From positions 3,331,900 through 3,395,899 of the forward strand of contig CM049322.1 of NCBI GenBank assembly GCA_026874595.1: DNA of 64,000 nt. Reading direction: 5' to 3'. A program made the position numbers and the translations under genes. The notes under the pieces were generated by a model. It was not told the DNA's origin. It was given only the letters and a program-made list of their open reading frames with translations, and made no database searches. The DNA is from Sipunculus nudus (Eukaryota > Annelida > Sipuncula > Golfingiida > Sipunculidae). Position 1 is the first letter of the stretch; each line of letters begins with the position of its first letter. Of this stretch, positions 47,987 to 59,669 are shown piece by piece.

Positions 47987-49392
47987 ACTTGAAACAGAAT
48001 ACATCCAAATTTGATATAATATTAATGACATTATAACATATGACGTCTCATGTTAAGATACAATTTGACGTCATTATGGCGTAAATATGATATGGAGATG
48101 AAATGAAACGATTGTCTGACACCGACATTTCACAGGTGTCATACTAGATAACAAGACGTAGGTGTTATATCGGTCATGATGTCATATGACATGGGATAAA
48201 GTTGAACTAAGATGTAACAAATGTTAACGTCACAAAAAGGGCTGTGATGGAAGTTTATACGCGTCAGAAATGAAAAAGAGAAGGTACAATTTCTTGGTGG
48301 GATAAAAAATTCGTGGATCAAATTCCTCCAATGGTAATAATGGTGATGGTGCTTATATATGGAATTGTTTATTTAACTGAATGAGGATTTGAAGGGAAAG
48401 CCGTTATACAGAAACGGGACATGTTAAAAACAATGAAAACCTGTCAACAGTGAAGGTTTGTTCAAATCTAGCGGGATCACGGGTTGCTCTGTGAACGGTT
48501 CTTGTTATATCATCGTCTCCCTACACTTACATGGGTTACCAAAATATGTCAGCGTTCATTTTTTTTTGTTTGAGTTAACTTCATAAGGATCACAAGCGTT
48601 TGACGTATATACTCACTAATACATAAGGATAAAAAATGATAGTATGATTCATCATCACGTGAGAAGTTCTTAAGATCTGAATAATATCAACAATACCCTG
48701 AATAATGAGATTTAGTTTGTGTGTCATTTTTTTAACAGGAATTGACATAGAATTTTTACACGTGAGGCCGAGGATAAATAATGTAGGATTGTGCTTGGAC
48801 ACCAAACAAACTGTCAGCTGATTGGAGAGCAGAGCTGTCAGATGATCACGTAGGACCAGTGAATGAACAACTAACAATCACATGACTATGCGAATGATTC
48901 AAAGTTTGAGGAATCAGTGTTGCCAAATTCATCTGACAAAACAATCACAAAGCACCATGTGAGACCAGCCGACCACAATAAATAAATAAAAAAATATCTT
49001 CAGACGTCAGCTGACCAAAGGGAACAAATAAAAATGCCTATCATAAAGAGGGCTGAAAAGTTACCTGATCACAACCAACCAGTTACAAAGGAAGTTGATA
49101 AATCAGCTGACCACAAATGGCCAATTATAAGGAAATAAAGAAGTCAGCCATAGGAAATATCAATATTCCCCGGTAGTGTAGCTAGCCTGATGAGTTAAAT
49201 GCAAATATTTGTACCTTGTCAAACTTCCCAAACTGGAGTGCCTCAAGGCATGGCTCAATCGCCTGACGTCGTGTGTTCATGTGATGCTTTGTGTTGCGAT
49301 CATCTTCCTGAAGCCCGTTGATGTCTTACCGTTTTTACACGATGTATTGTGTGCACCTGTCACGTGATTTGTTATGTGTGTCCCTGGCCACA
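47987..49392 (+). repeat. 3'-UTR/downstream duplicated block, copy 2
   Basis: A second copy of 43,944-45,891 lacking about 510 bp in the middle (the junction is near 48,700-48,712). No coding exon precedes it, so if it derives from a duplicated gene the coding part is gone. Confidence 0.85.
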
Positions 49393-49904
49393 TGATGGCA
49401 CTGGTAGGGGAAATCCGTGTAATTTGGACCAGCGTATAATTTGAAACACCCAACATTTTCATATTAGGAGAGATAGTGCCAGAACGAGGAAAGTTCGCCA
49501 CTGTAACATCGACCATTTTGAAGCAACCAACGACGGTGCAGGAAAGCTAGGTGCAAGTTTTGGCGAATATTCAACTTGAAGATGTTAATTTCATAGTTTT
49601 TTCTTATTTTCGATGTATATAAATATCGAAGTATTCTGACTGTTATTCAATGAAGATCCCATCATGTGCCAACATTACCAAGCTTTATAACATGGGTCTA
49701 GAACTGGCCAATTAATTTAGCTAATAATATGTAAATAAGGTCAGGGTCAAAATCTGCATATCGACTTGCTGTGTGTAATATGGACCAGGCCCTATAGTGT
49801 AATATGGACCGGTTGTCCACATTACACACAGGTGGTTCATTTTACACATCAGAGGAAAATATCACTCGATTTACTTCTTTCTCCTAGATTACACTGATAT
49901 TGAC
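49393..49904. other. Intergenic with repeated TGTAATATGGACC phrase
   Basis: GTGTAATTTGGACC (about 49,417) and GTGTAATATGGACC (about 49,774 and 49,797) recur, bracketing about 400 bp. This may be a decayed repeat. A minus-strand open frame (49,277-49,516) has no recognised domain. Confidence 0.4.
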
Positions 49905-49915
49905 TTAAGGGCCGG

Positions 49916-50222
49916 GTGATTCCATATGGACGTATATGCGCATATGCGTGAAAATCACTCATATGATTTTGTAACTGGGGTGTTTCCATATGTCCGTTAA
50001 CGTATATGCGTGTAAATCGCCAGAGGATTCGGGGTATAATGACGTTTCTTCAGCATCTTATTCTCGAAGGCCTGCTCGATCCACGGTACAAATATATAGG
50101 CCTACGTCTGCCAGTTCACGCACATACGCATATACGCATATACGGGCACATGGAAACACACATTTTGTTTCACGCGAATATACGCTCATACGCATATACG
50201 CGCACGTAGAAAAATACCTGAA
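49916..50222. repeat. Foldback element rich in CGTATATGCG
   Basis: The arm starting GTGTTTCCATATGTCCGT (49,980-50,013) is inverted at 50,117-50,159 (ending GGGCACATGGAAACAC). Both arms carry iterated GTATATGCG / CGCATATAC. A second outer pair of similar text lies at about 49,920-49,960 and 50,160-50,215. The central 100 bp is unique. It may be a MITE or foldback transposon; no clear target duplication. Confidence 0.55.
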
Positions 50223-50312
50223 CACAAAACAAAAGCATATTTAAAGGGCTAGCCGACATGACTACGCGGGCATCCAGGAAAGCAAAAGGCAAATATGGCA
50301 AGTGGGAACCCG

Positions 50313-50317
<5 letters not shown>

Positions 50318-50381
<64 letters not shown>
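50318..50381. repeat. (AT)n microsatellite
   Basis: About 31 AT units ending exactly where the putative LTR starts. Confidence 0.95.
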
Positions 50382-50385
<4 letters not shown>

Positions 50386-51200
50386 ACAGGTTTCTCTTTT
50401 ATTGTGCGCTTTTGACATTCCGATTCGTGTAGCGCAGGCGTAGGGCGTTTCTATGGCGTGTAGAGACACAGCGCTCGGTGTAATCCGTACTGATTGAACT
50501 CTGAGGTGTAGAAACACAGCGTTCTTTGTTCTAGTCTGGAATGTTCAGGTCTGTTCTTTGGGCGCGTGTGTATTATGTATTGTTGTGTTCTTTGGATTGT
50601 TCGTGTAATAGATGTTTCTGGGCCTCGGGTGACAAAGCTATAAATAAGGGCTGTGTTTAGAGCCGAGGGGAGAGAGAAATATTCCATCGGAGACGGAAGA
50701 GTGTGTGTCAGTTTGTGGACCTTTTCGATAATTGCAGCACTGATAGATATTCTTCGAACTTTGTAACAGATTTTATTCAGTCTTCAGTTTGCCTTTGGAA
50801 CTATTACCAGAACTTCACTTTTGGATTAAAACAGATTGATTTTTGGATTGAATTGGACTATTATTCTCTGAGAAGATTTACGTTAACTGTTCACCTGGAT
50901 TATATGTTTTAAAGGACTTGTTGAGCTGTGACAGTGGTGGTATCCAGAATCAAAGCCTAGGATCCAGACACTCTGGTACTGTACAATTTATTTTACTGTT
51001 TAATTGTATTTATTTACTGTTACACTGTTGTTATACTGTGTAATTGTATTGATTTAGTAATTATACAATGTTTGGACTGTTTAAAGAAAAAGGTATAATT
51101 ATTTGTTAACAAAAAACCACGGACCTCTTTAATACATTCCCCTAGACATTTCATGCTGCCCAGTGTTACAGAATCTGACTTTTATTTTATCTCTGTAACA
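50382..51200 (+). mobile_element. Putative solo LTR
   Basis: The 819-bp interval begins TGTTACAG and ends CTGTAACA, a perfect 8-bp inverted pair with the TG..CA rule of LTRs. Its first half is GC- and CpG-richer than the surroundings and leads to a TATA box (CTATAAATA, 50,638-50,646) followed by a GGGCTGTG..GAGAGAG stretch suited to a start site. No gag-pol coding lies on either side and no good target duplication is visible (the left flank is a microsatellite). A GGTGGTATCCAGAATC phrase at about 50,936 resembles a primer-binding region, so an alternative is a shorter LTR plus leader. Confidence 0.5.
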
Positions 51201-51248
51201 AAATTTATGCTCGTCACGACTACGTGATCTGTTGTTATTAGGTTCCGA

Positions 51249-51252
<4 letters not shown>

Positions 51253-51317
<65 letters not shown>

Positions 51318-51318
51318 C
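51253..51318. repeat. (AT)n microsatellite
   Basis: About 32 AT units with one G interruption. Confidence 0.95.
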
Positions 51319-52884
51319 GCATAATGGGGTTGATATGGGGAGGGGGTATAGTCTATTACAGTCCTGTACAGGGGAGTATACTAATTGCACACACAGTGAG
51401 GAATAAATAAGAAAACATGTCTGGCTTTTATGTTAGGTGCATGTTCTTCTTCCTGCAAATATAGGTAAATAAATGTGTTAAAATAACATTTCCGTTTTTG
51501 AAGTGGATTTTAAATTGAATTTAAAATGTTTATTGTAACTGCAGTATTACGTTCAGTCTCGTTTAATTTTTGCTCTATGCAAGCTGTATTTACAGTTAAT
51601 ATTATCGACGGTGGGTTTTTTATAGCTTTTTTTCTTTCATGATAAATTGGAAAACAAGTTTTGCTTTTATGCTTAGATATATGTTTTTCTTCATTATTGG
51701 TCACTTCCCGCCAACCTCCTTTTGAACCCGATTAAGGTATATTATCCCCGATCGATCTAGGAGGTTTCTTTACCTTGTTCAGAAGATAGAAAAATAATAC
51801 TACGCTGTAAAAATCAGATGGATTTCATACGTGTACCAAAATATCCCCTAGTTGTACCCTATGCTATTTTGCTATTTTTAATAAGTGTGACAAATAGCAC
51901 ACAATTTTTTTTTATAAGCACGTCTCATAAAGATATGATTAAAATTGTACGGATTGTTTTTATTCCCAGTTAGCATTTGATAGACCCAAACTGACGGGCT
52001 AAGATGTCGCTCTGTTTTTCACAGGTTTATATTTTTTTAAATATACCTGATGTGAAACTAAATAACGAGGGTACAGTTAAGGGTACATATGTTTATGTTT
52101 ATTTTTCTCTGTATTTAAAAATATTAAACAAGCTTTGGAAAAGATTACTAACGTGCTGGTAAGCACTCCCGAGGAGTTAAATATGTGTTCTTTTGTGTTG
52201 CTCGCAAGATGGCAGCACCGCCATATATAAAACTGAATGCGCTGCGCGAAAGCGAGGCCTTATTCCTCATATAGTTGCACTCGAATTCACGTGAATTTTC
52301 CTAACATATTGTGGACGTTGAAGAAAATACAAGATATATTGTTGGGAACGGAAGGTATATTTTTCTCGTTCCAACCTTGCTTTTCTGTATAAGAATACAA
52401 AACTGTGATCCCAGATGCTGTGAAAAAATGGGAATTATTTTATATGTTGAATATACGTATAATATGCTACGAAAAACGGTGCATGTGTAAAGGCAATGCA
52501 TATACTACAGTGCGTGACCTGTTTTCACAAGCAACGCCATTTGCACCTTTTTTGGGGGGGGGGGGGGGTGTGCCTCAAATGGTTAGGCCTAGAAATCGCA
52601 TGTGGTTCGCTTGAAATATTCAACATCTTGACGAAAATTGCGCCGGTATTGTATAAGTTATTAGCATAAATATCAACTGCGCCGATAGTCTAAACTTGAT
52701 TCAGTTTCAATACACGTACAACTTGTAACTCAGGATGTAATTTTTGTAATACATAGTACTACACTACAGATACAGGTCTACATCCCACCTTAACACTTAG
52801 AGAACATGCATATGATTACTTGTTGATGACATGTTATTGTAAATCTTTATCAAATAAGCTAAGTATTTATAAAAAATTGATTGC
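51319..52884. other. Intergenic; diverged repeat and a short promoter-like patch
   Basis: 51,712-51,865 is the partner of the repeat at 47,660-47,830. Near 52,205-52,275 an AAGATGGCAGC phrase starts a 21-codon ORF ending at a TAG, with TATATAAAA inside it; this is too short to call. A 15-nt poly(G) lies at 52,554-52,568. Nothing else recognised. Confidence 0.5.
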
Positions 52885-54345
52885 TAAAAGACATTTTTTT
52901 CTATTGTTTTTATTTTCTTTTAATACTTTTATTGTGGTAATATTATTCTGATAACAGTTTGTATTTTCTTTTAATACTTTTATTGTTGTAATATTATTCT
53001 GATAACAGATTTTATTTTCTTTTAATACTTTTATTGTTGTAATATTATTCTGATAACAGATTTTATTTTCTTTTAATACTTTTATTGTTGTAATATTATT
53101 CTGATAGCAGTTTTTATTTTCTTTTAATACTTTTGTTTTAATATTATTCTGATAGCAGTTTTTATTTTCTTTTAATACTTTTATTGTTGTAATATTATTC
53201 TGATAGCAGTTTTTATTTTCTTTTAATACTTTTATTGTGGTAATATTATTCTGATAACAGTTTGTATTTTCTTTTAATACTTTTATTGTTGTAATATTAT
53301 TCTGATAACAGATTTTATTTTCTTTTAATACTTTTATTGTTGTAATATTATTCTGATAACAGATTTTATTTTCTTTTAATACTTTTATTGTTGTAATATT
53401 ATTCTGATAGCAGTTTTTATTTTCTTTTAATACTTTTGTTTTAATATTATTCTGATAGCAGTTTTTATTTTCTTTTAATACTTTTATTGTTGTAATATTA
53501 TTCTGATAGCAGTTTTTATTTTCTTTTAATACTTTTGTTTTAATATTATTCTGATAGCAGTTTTTATTTTCTTTTAATACTTTTATTGTTGTAATATTAT
53601 TCTGATAGCAGTTTTTATTTTATTTTAATACTTTTGTTTTAATATTATTCTGATAGCAGTTTTTATTTTCTTTTAATACTTTTATTGTTGTAATATTATT
53701 CTGATAGCAGTTTTTATTTTCTTTTAATACTTTTATTGTGGTAATATTATTCTGATAACAGTTTGTATTTTCTTTTAATACTTTTATTGTTGTAATATTA
53801 TTCTGATAACAGATTTTATTTTCTTTTAATACTTTTATTGTTGTAATATTATTCTGATAACAGATTTTATTTTCTTTTAATACTTTTATTGTTGTAATAT
53901 TATTCTGATAGCAGTTTTTATTTTCTTTTAATACTTTTGTTTTAATATTATTCTGATAGCAGTTTTTATTTTCTTTTAATACTTTTATTGTTGTAATATT
54001 ATTCTGATAGCAGTTTTTATTTTCTTTTAATACTTTTGTTTTAATATTATTCTGATAGCAGTTTTTATTTTCTTTTAATACTTTTATTGTTGTAATATTA
54101 TTCTGATAGCAGTTTTTATTTTATTTTAATACTTTTGTTTTAATATTATTCTGATAGCAGTTTTTATTTTCTTTTAATACTTTTATTGTTGTAATATTAT
54201 TCTGATAGCAGTTTTTATTTTCTTTTAATACTTTTGTTTTAATATTATTCTGATAGCAGTTTTTATTTTCCTTTTATACTTTGATTGTTGTAATATCATT
54301 CTGATAGCAGTTTTTATTATCTTTTAATTGTTTTAATACTTACAG
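52885..54345 (+). repeat. ~50-bp satellite with higher-order structure
   Basis: About 28 units of the form TTTTATTTTCTTTTAATACT then TTTATTGTTGTAATATTATT then CTGATAGCAG. Four variants are seen: W (ATTGTGG..AACAG), X (ATTGTTG..AACAG), Y (ATTGTTG..AGCAG) and Z (shorter, TTTTGTTTTAATATT). Their order is WXXYZY, then WXXYZYZYZY, then WXXYZYZYZYZY. The W units are at 52,931, 53,234 and 53,735, so the higher-order periods are 303 and 501 bp. A private variant (TATTTTATTTTAAT) occurs at the same place in the second and third blocks. Confidence 0.95.
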
Positions 54346-54395
54346 TTTTTAGACACCTGCTTTATAGAGGGACCGTATTACAGTATTAGCAGCAT

Positions 54396-56490
54396 ATAGG
54401 ATGTGTCCTGTTAAATTTTAACAAAGGGATGTGTCCTGTACCACACTTACATGATGCTCTGGTCATTGGGATGACCATTAGGATGTGTCATGTGCCATTC
54501 TCACATGATGCTTTGACCATTACGATGTGTTCTGTCCCACTTTTACATGATGCTCTGACCATTAGGATGTGTCCTGTACCATTCTTACATGATGCTCTGA
54601 CCATTACGATGTGTTCTGTACCACTCTTACATGATGCTCTGGTATTGAGATGACCATTAGGATGTGTCCTGTTCCATTCTTACTTAATGCTCTTCTCATT
54701 AGGATGTTTCCTATACCATTCTTACATGATGCTCTGACTATTAGGATGTGTCCTGTACCATTCTTACATGATGCTCTGACCATTCGGATGTGTCCTGTAC
54801 CATTCTTACTTGATCCTCTTCTTATTAGGATATGTCCTGTACCATTCTTACGTGATGCTCTGACCATGAGGATGTGTCCTGTACCATTCTTACATGATGC
54901 TCTGACATTAAGGATGTGTCCTGTTGCATTCTTACTTGATGCTCTGACCATTAGGATGTTTCCTGTACCATTCTTACTTGATGCTCTGACCATTAGGATG
55001 TGTCCTGTACCATTCTTATATGATGCTCTGACCATTAGGATGTTTCCAGTACCATTCTTACATGATGCTCTGACCTTTAGGTATGTCCTGTACCATTCTT
55101 ACATGATGCTCTGATCATTAGGATGTGTCCTGTACCATTCTTACTTGATGCTCTAACCATAAGGATGTGTCCTGTACCATTCTTACTTGATGCTCTGACC
55201 ATTAGGATGTTTCCTGTACCATTCTTACTTGATGCTCTGACCATTAGGATGTGTCCTGTACCATTCTTACATGATGCTCTGACCATTAGGATGTGTCCTG
55301 TACCATTCTTACTTGATGCTCTGACCATTAGGATGTGTCCTGTACCATTCTTACTTGATGCTCTGACCATTAAGATGTGTCCTGTACCATTCTTACATGA
55401 TGCTCTGACCTTTAGGATGTGTCCTGTACCATTCTTACATGATGCTCTGACCATTAGGATGTGTCCTGTACCATTCTTACTTGATGCTCTGACCATTAGG
55501 ATGTGTCCTGTACCATTCTTACATGATGCTCTGATCTTTAGGATGTGTCCTGTACCATTCTTACTTGATGCTCTGACCATTAGGATGTGTCCTATACCAT
55601 TCTTACTTGATGCTCTGACCATAAAGATGTGTCCTGTACCATTCATACATGATGCTCTGACCTTTAGGATGTTTCCTGTACCATTCTTACATGATGCTCT
55701 GACCATTAGGATGTGTCCTGTACCATTCATACATGATGCTCTGACCATTAGTATGATCCTGTACCATTCTTACATGATGCTCTGACCTTTAGGATGTGTC
55801 CTGTACCATTCTCACTTGACGCTCTGACCATTAGGATGTGTCCTGTACCATTCTTACATGATGCTCTGACCATTAGGATGTATCCTGTACCATTCTTACA
55901 TGATGCTCTGACCATTAGGATTTGTCCTGTACCATTCTTCCATGATGCTCTGACCATTAGGATGTGTCCTGTACCATTATTACATGATGGTCTGGCCATT
56001 AGGATGTGTCCTGTACCATTCTTACATGACTCTGACCATTAGGATGTGTCCTGTACCATTCTTACATGATGCTCTGACCATTAGGATGTGTCCTGTACCA
56101 TTCTTACTTGATGCTCTGACCATTAGGATGTGTCGTGTACCATTCTCACATGATGCTCTGACCATTAGGATGTGTCGTGTACCATTCTTACATGATGCTC
56201 TGACCAAAAGGATGTGTCCTGTACCATTCTTACATGATGCTCTGACCTTTACGTTGTGTCCTGTACCATTCTTACATGATGCTCTGACCATAAGGATGTG
56301 TCCTGTACCATTCTCACATGATGCTCTGACCATTAGGATGTTAACTGTACCATTCTCACATGATGCTCTGACCATTAGGATGTTTCCTGTACCATTCTTA
56401 CATGACGCTCTGACCATTTGGATGTGTCCTGTACCATTCTTACATGATGCTCTGACCATTAGGATGTGTCTTGTACCATTCTTACTTGAA
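54396..56490 (+). repeat. 42-bp minisatellite array 2
   Basis: About 49 units of the form CTGACCATTAGGATGTGTCC then TGTACCATTCTTACATGATGCT, much more uniform than the related array at 40,960-42,665. Because 42 is divisible by 3, frames stay open on both strands and read as 14-residue repeats (on + RMCPVPFLHDALTI; on - VRASCKNGTGHILM). Three or more long ORFs occur on each strand, broken by single-base indels. There is no promoter, splice or codon evidence for a protein, so I treat it as satellite DNA. It ends at a 15-nt poly(G). Confidence 0.95.
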
Positions 56491-56505
56491 GGGGGGGGGG
56501 GGGGG
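56491..56505. repeat. Poly(G) tract, 15 nt
   Basis: Fifteen G residues directly at the end of the 42-bp array. Confidence 0.9.
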
Positions 56506-58667
56506 ATGAACTTTCGAGCAGCATTTAGTTAACGTGCAGTATGTTGAGGGAAGGCCTTTCTTTTGGGACTTCGTTTCTGAAATTGTCACTTAAGTTCCAA
56601 ATATCCATGCAGTGTCTCTAGTAGTGAAGGTCAGATGAAAACGACTGAAATATAATGTCCTACCGGTACACATTCGTCAGAATAGTGGGAAATACATATA
56701 CTTAATGTCAAATATTTAAATTGATCACTTTATACGCAGGACTGTTTGGGAAGTACAGGACAATGTTTAATTATATCCTTGAATTATATTTACTGTTTCA
56801 TAAATAGTTCATGTTCATATCTTAAATTTCATGTTAATGGGAAAAAGGTATAACCGTTGCTTCTAAGTAAATGTGTTTCATGCTACATGTATCATGCTGG
56901 CCTGTGTTCTCGAGTAAAATTAAAACACGGGACGCGAAAAGGACAGAATCATGCAGTTTAATGTGATGTATGATTCTATATTTAATATCTGGTATATTTT
57001 TTATGATGCTGTATCTGATTAAAAGTGGGAAAAGGTTTACAAATCTACATTGAAATGCATTTTTTTATTTTTTTTTCAATATTTTCCATAGGCTTCGGTG
57101 AGAGGGGTAAACCCCATCCCACACACTTCCCTTTGGGACATTTACGAGGCCTCGAGCGTGATGACCAGAATGCATACCCCCCCCCCCCCCCCCATGTTCA
57201 AAATCGCTATAATGTTATGTTATATATAAGAATAAGAACCTGGTCTCTTCTAGCCTACAATGGCCAAAGCCTGAGATCAAATAGTAGCTGGAGATCTCGG
57301 ACAAATGCGATCCTGGCCCACCAGAAATCGGACCATTTCAGATGGGGCCATTACGATCTCGGACCGCTTTATATCTAGCTGCACTGGGTTTCTCAGACTA
57401 CATTTTCAGACCTATGCAAATAATGTTCTGTATGCTTATATGGTTATGAAATATCCGAGGTTCAGTTTATTAATCACCTTATATGACCCCTTTGAAATAA
57501 ATATTTCATTTGAGAGCGAATTTGTTGAAAATTTATCTGGGACTAGTTTAGGCTGTTGAATGTCTTATATATCCACTCAGAAACCCTAATTAAAACACAC
57601 CCTCACAAACATACATATTATCTATATATATATATATGCTTAAATGTACATGTTAGTTTGTATTATATATATAATTAAATTAGAAATTTAAATTATTTCG
57701 TGTGAAAAATGTTCATATACGAAATGATTTAAATCATTAGAAAGGTTTATTTTTAGGATTACATATATACAATAAAATTAGCAATATCAAAATCATCAAG
57801 CAAATTTAAAAAAAAAAATATCACACGGTCAAAGTATGTAGTCCAAGATGCAATTCAGTGGTATTTAAAATATTCATAACCCGAAAATGATTATCTTTAG
57901 AGATATAAGCGAGGATAATAAACATTTTACTATTGCGATTACATATCTACAATTTAACAAAAACAGAAACAGATCATCTAACAGAACCCAGATTGAAACA
58001 ATTTAAAAAAACAGCAAGTAGTTTAAATATATACGTAAACCAAAAATATAACTAAATTGAACTATTTTAACTAAAGAGATTTAATTTACGAAATCAATTT
58101 AGATATTCACGTAAACAAATATTATAAATGCTAAATTGAACTATTTCAACTGAAGAGATCCAATTTACTAAATTACTTGTCAGGCCAGGTCAAATATGAT
58201 TAAATATGTCAGTGACAGCAGAGTTAAATCATATACACAACAAATCTTAATACTGTATTGTGTATAACCAGCGACGGCACAGGCATTTCGGCATAGCCTC
58301 CACGCAATATAAAAGCATGGAAGAATTACACAAAATGATGTGTACATTGAAAAATTATTTACTCTCAGATCGGCGAGGTCACTGCCGGGACAACACCTTT
58401 AAAATGAGATATGGCAAAGTGTCACACGCAACGCGGCTTCAGAGAACACTGAGGACAGAGTTGAACAGCTTCCTTTTATAAGTATAAGATGTAACACCAG
58501 CCATGGGGTTACGCGCCTTCGCATACAGCACTTGTTTATGTGGGGAACTGTGTGTTCATGTCACACATTTTATTTTTCAAATCGCCTCCAGAAACTGGAT
58601 TACAGAACAACAGATTAGACATACAAACATGATTGTGTTAACGGAGATTTATTATACATAACAAACA
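56506..58667. other. Intergenic with poly(C); no supported gene
   Basis: AT-rich, with a 17-nt poly(C) at 57,177-57,193. A 54-codon open stretch starting at the ATG at 58,320 (MEELHKMMCTLKNY...) and ending at a TAA near 58,479 looks somewhat protein-like but has no homology I can name and no clear splice sites. Confidence 0.5.
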
Positions 58668-58675
58668 TATATATA

Positions 58676-58743
<68 letters not shown>
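58668..58743. repeat. (AT)n microsatellite
   Basis: About 36 AT units with one AATT interruption. Confidence 0.95.
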
Positions 58744-58745
<2 letters not shown>

Positions 58746-58847
58746 AATAGTAAAACATGAACAAAATATATCTAACAATGAATCATACGAGCATGTCTGC
58801 GATCACATCAAGATGACTGCAAAGCGTGCCTTGTACATAATCTTACG

Positions 58848-58856
58848 CACACACAC

Positions 58857-58911
<55 letters not shown>
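58848..58911. repeat. (AC)n(AT)n compound microsatellite
   Basis: Six AC units followed by about 25 TA units. Confidence 0.95.
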
Positions 58912-58912
<1 letters not shown>

Positions 58913-59669
58913 CAGGTAATGTGATATAATGAATGAGCAGAGATCTATGAACGTAATTCAATATAACTGCGACAGGTGAGTAAACTCGGTCCCACGGACC
59001 CCGGAAGTTAAAGCTGGGTATCTTTTAATTTCTTTTTTTTCTGACAACGTATTCTGGGTCATATTTATAAGAATAAAGTATAATCATACTCCCTTAAGGT
59101 TTTTTTATGTGAATAACTTAGCAGCTCATATTTCTGATTTTGGAAAAATATCTGATATATTAGAACTATTATTTGACCTGTGAGGAGCTTCTATTACTCA
59201 TTGCAATAGGGAGCAATGAGGGTATATTCAACCGTCACCAGAGGGCTGTTCGCGAAAACGTCATGGGCGTCAGGGTTGATTAATATTGATTGTAAAAAAT
59301 ATAATTATCTCGATAAACAGACTTATTTTTTCTACATATTATGCACACAAAATCAAGGAATAAATCTGTTGATATTTTACTTCTTACAAATCAGTACAAA
59401 TGTATGGAAATAATATTAAAATTATCCCCGGATCCTTGAGTCAATGTTTTTCATGCCCCCTCACATAGCCTATGTCATAGGAACATCGTATACCGGTCGA
59501 CATTGAATCAATGGTTAAAGCAACAGAATTACACACTAATCTGGGGGTGAATATATGTTAATGTTCTCCTATATATACAACAATGTACAACATTATGAGG
59601 CATACAGAGCATATATATTCAAACAGTACATCTTATCCCAAGTCAATACATTATGACAATAGTTATAAT
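58912..59669. other. Intergenic, nothing recognised
   Basis: AT-rich sequence up to the hAT element; the open frame at 59,216-59,413 shows no recognisable domain. Confidence 0.5.

Noticed and set aside
52207-52275. 21-codon ORF with a good start context (AAGATGGCAGC) and a TATA-like string
   Set aside because: Too short, the TATA-like string lies inside the ORF and not upstream, and no continuing exon was found.
54604-55999. Minus-strand ORFs of 143, 223 and 83 residues
   Set aside because: They are 14-residue translations of the 42-bp satellite, present equally on the other strand.
58260-58481. 73-residue + frame that looks mildly protein-like
   Set aside because: No recognised domain, no neighbouring exon with matching phase, and the surroundings are low-complexity AT-rich DNA.
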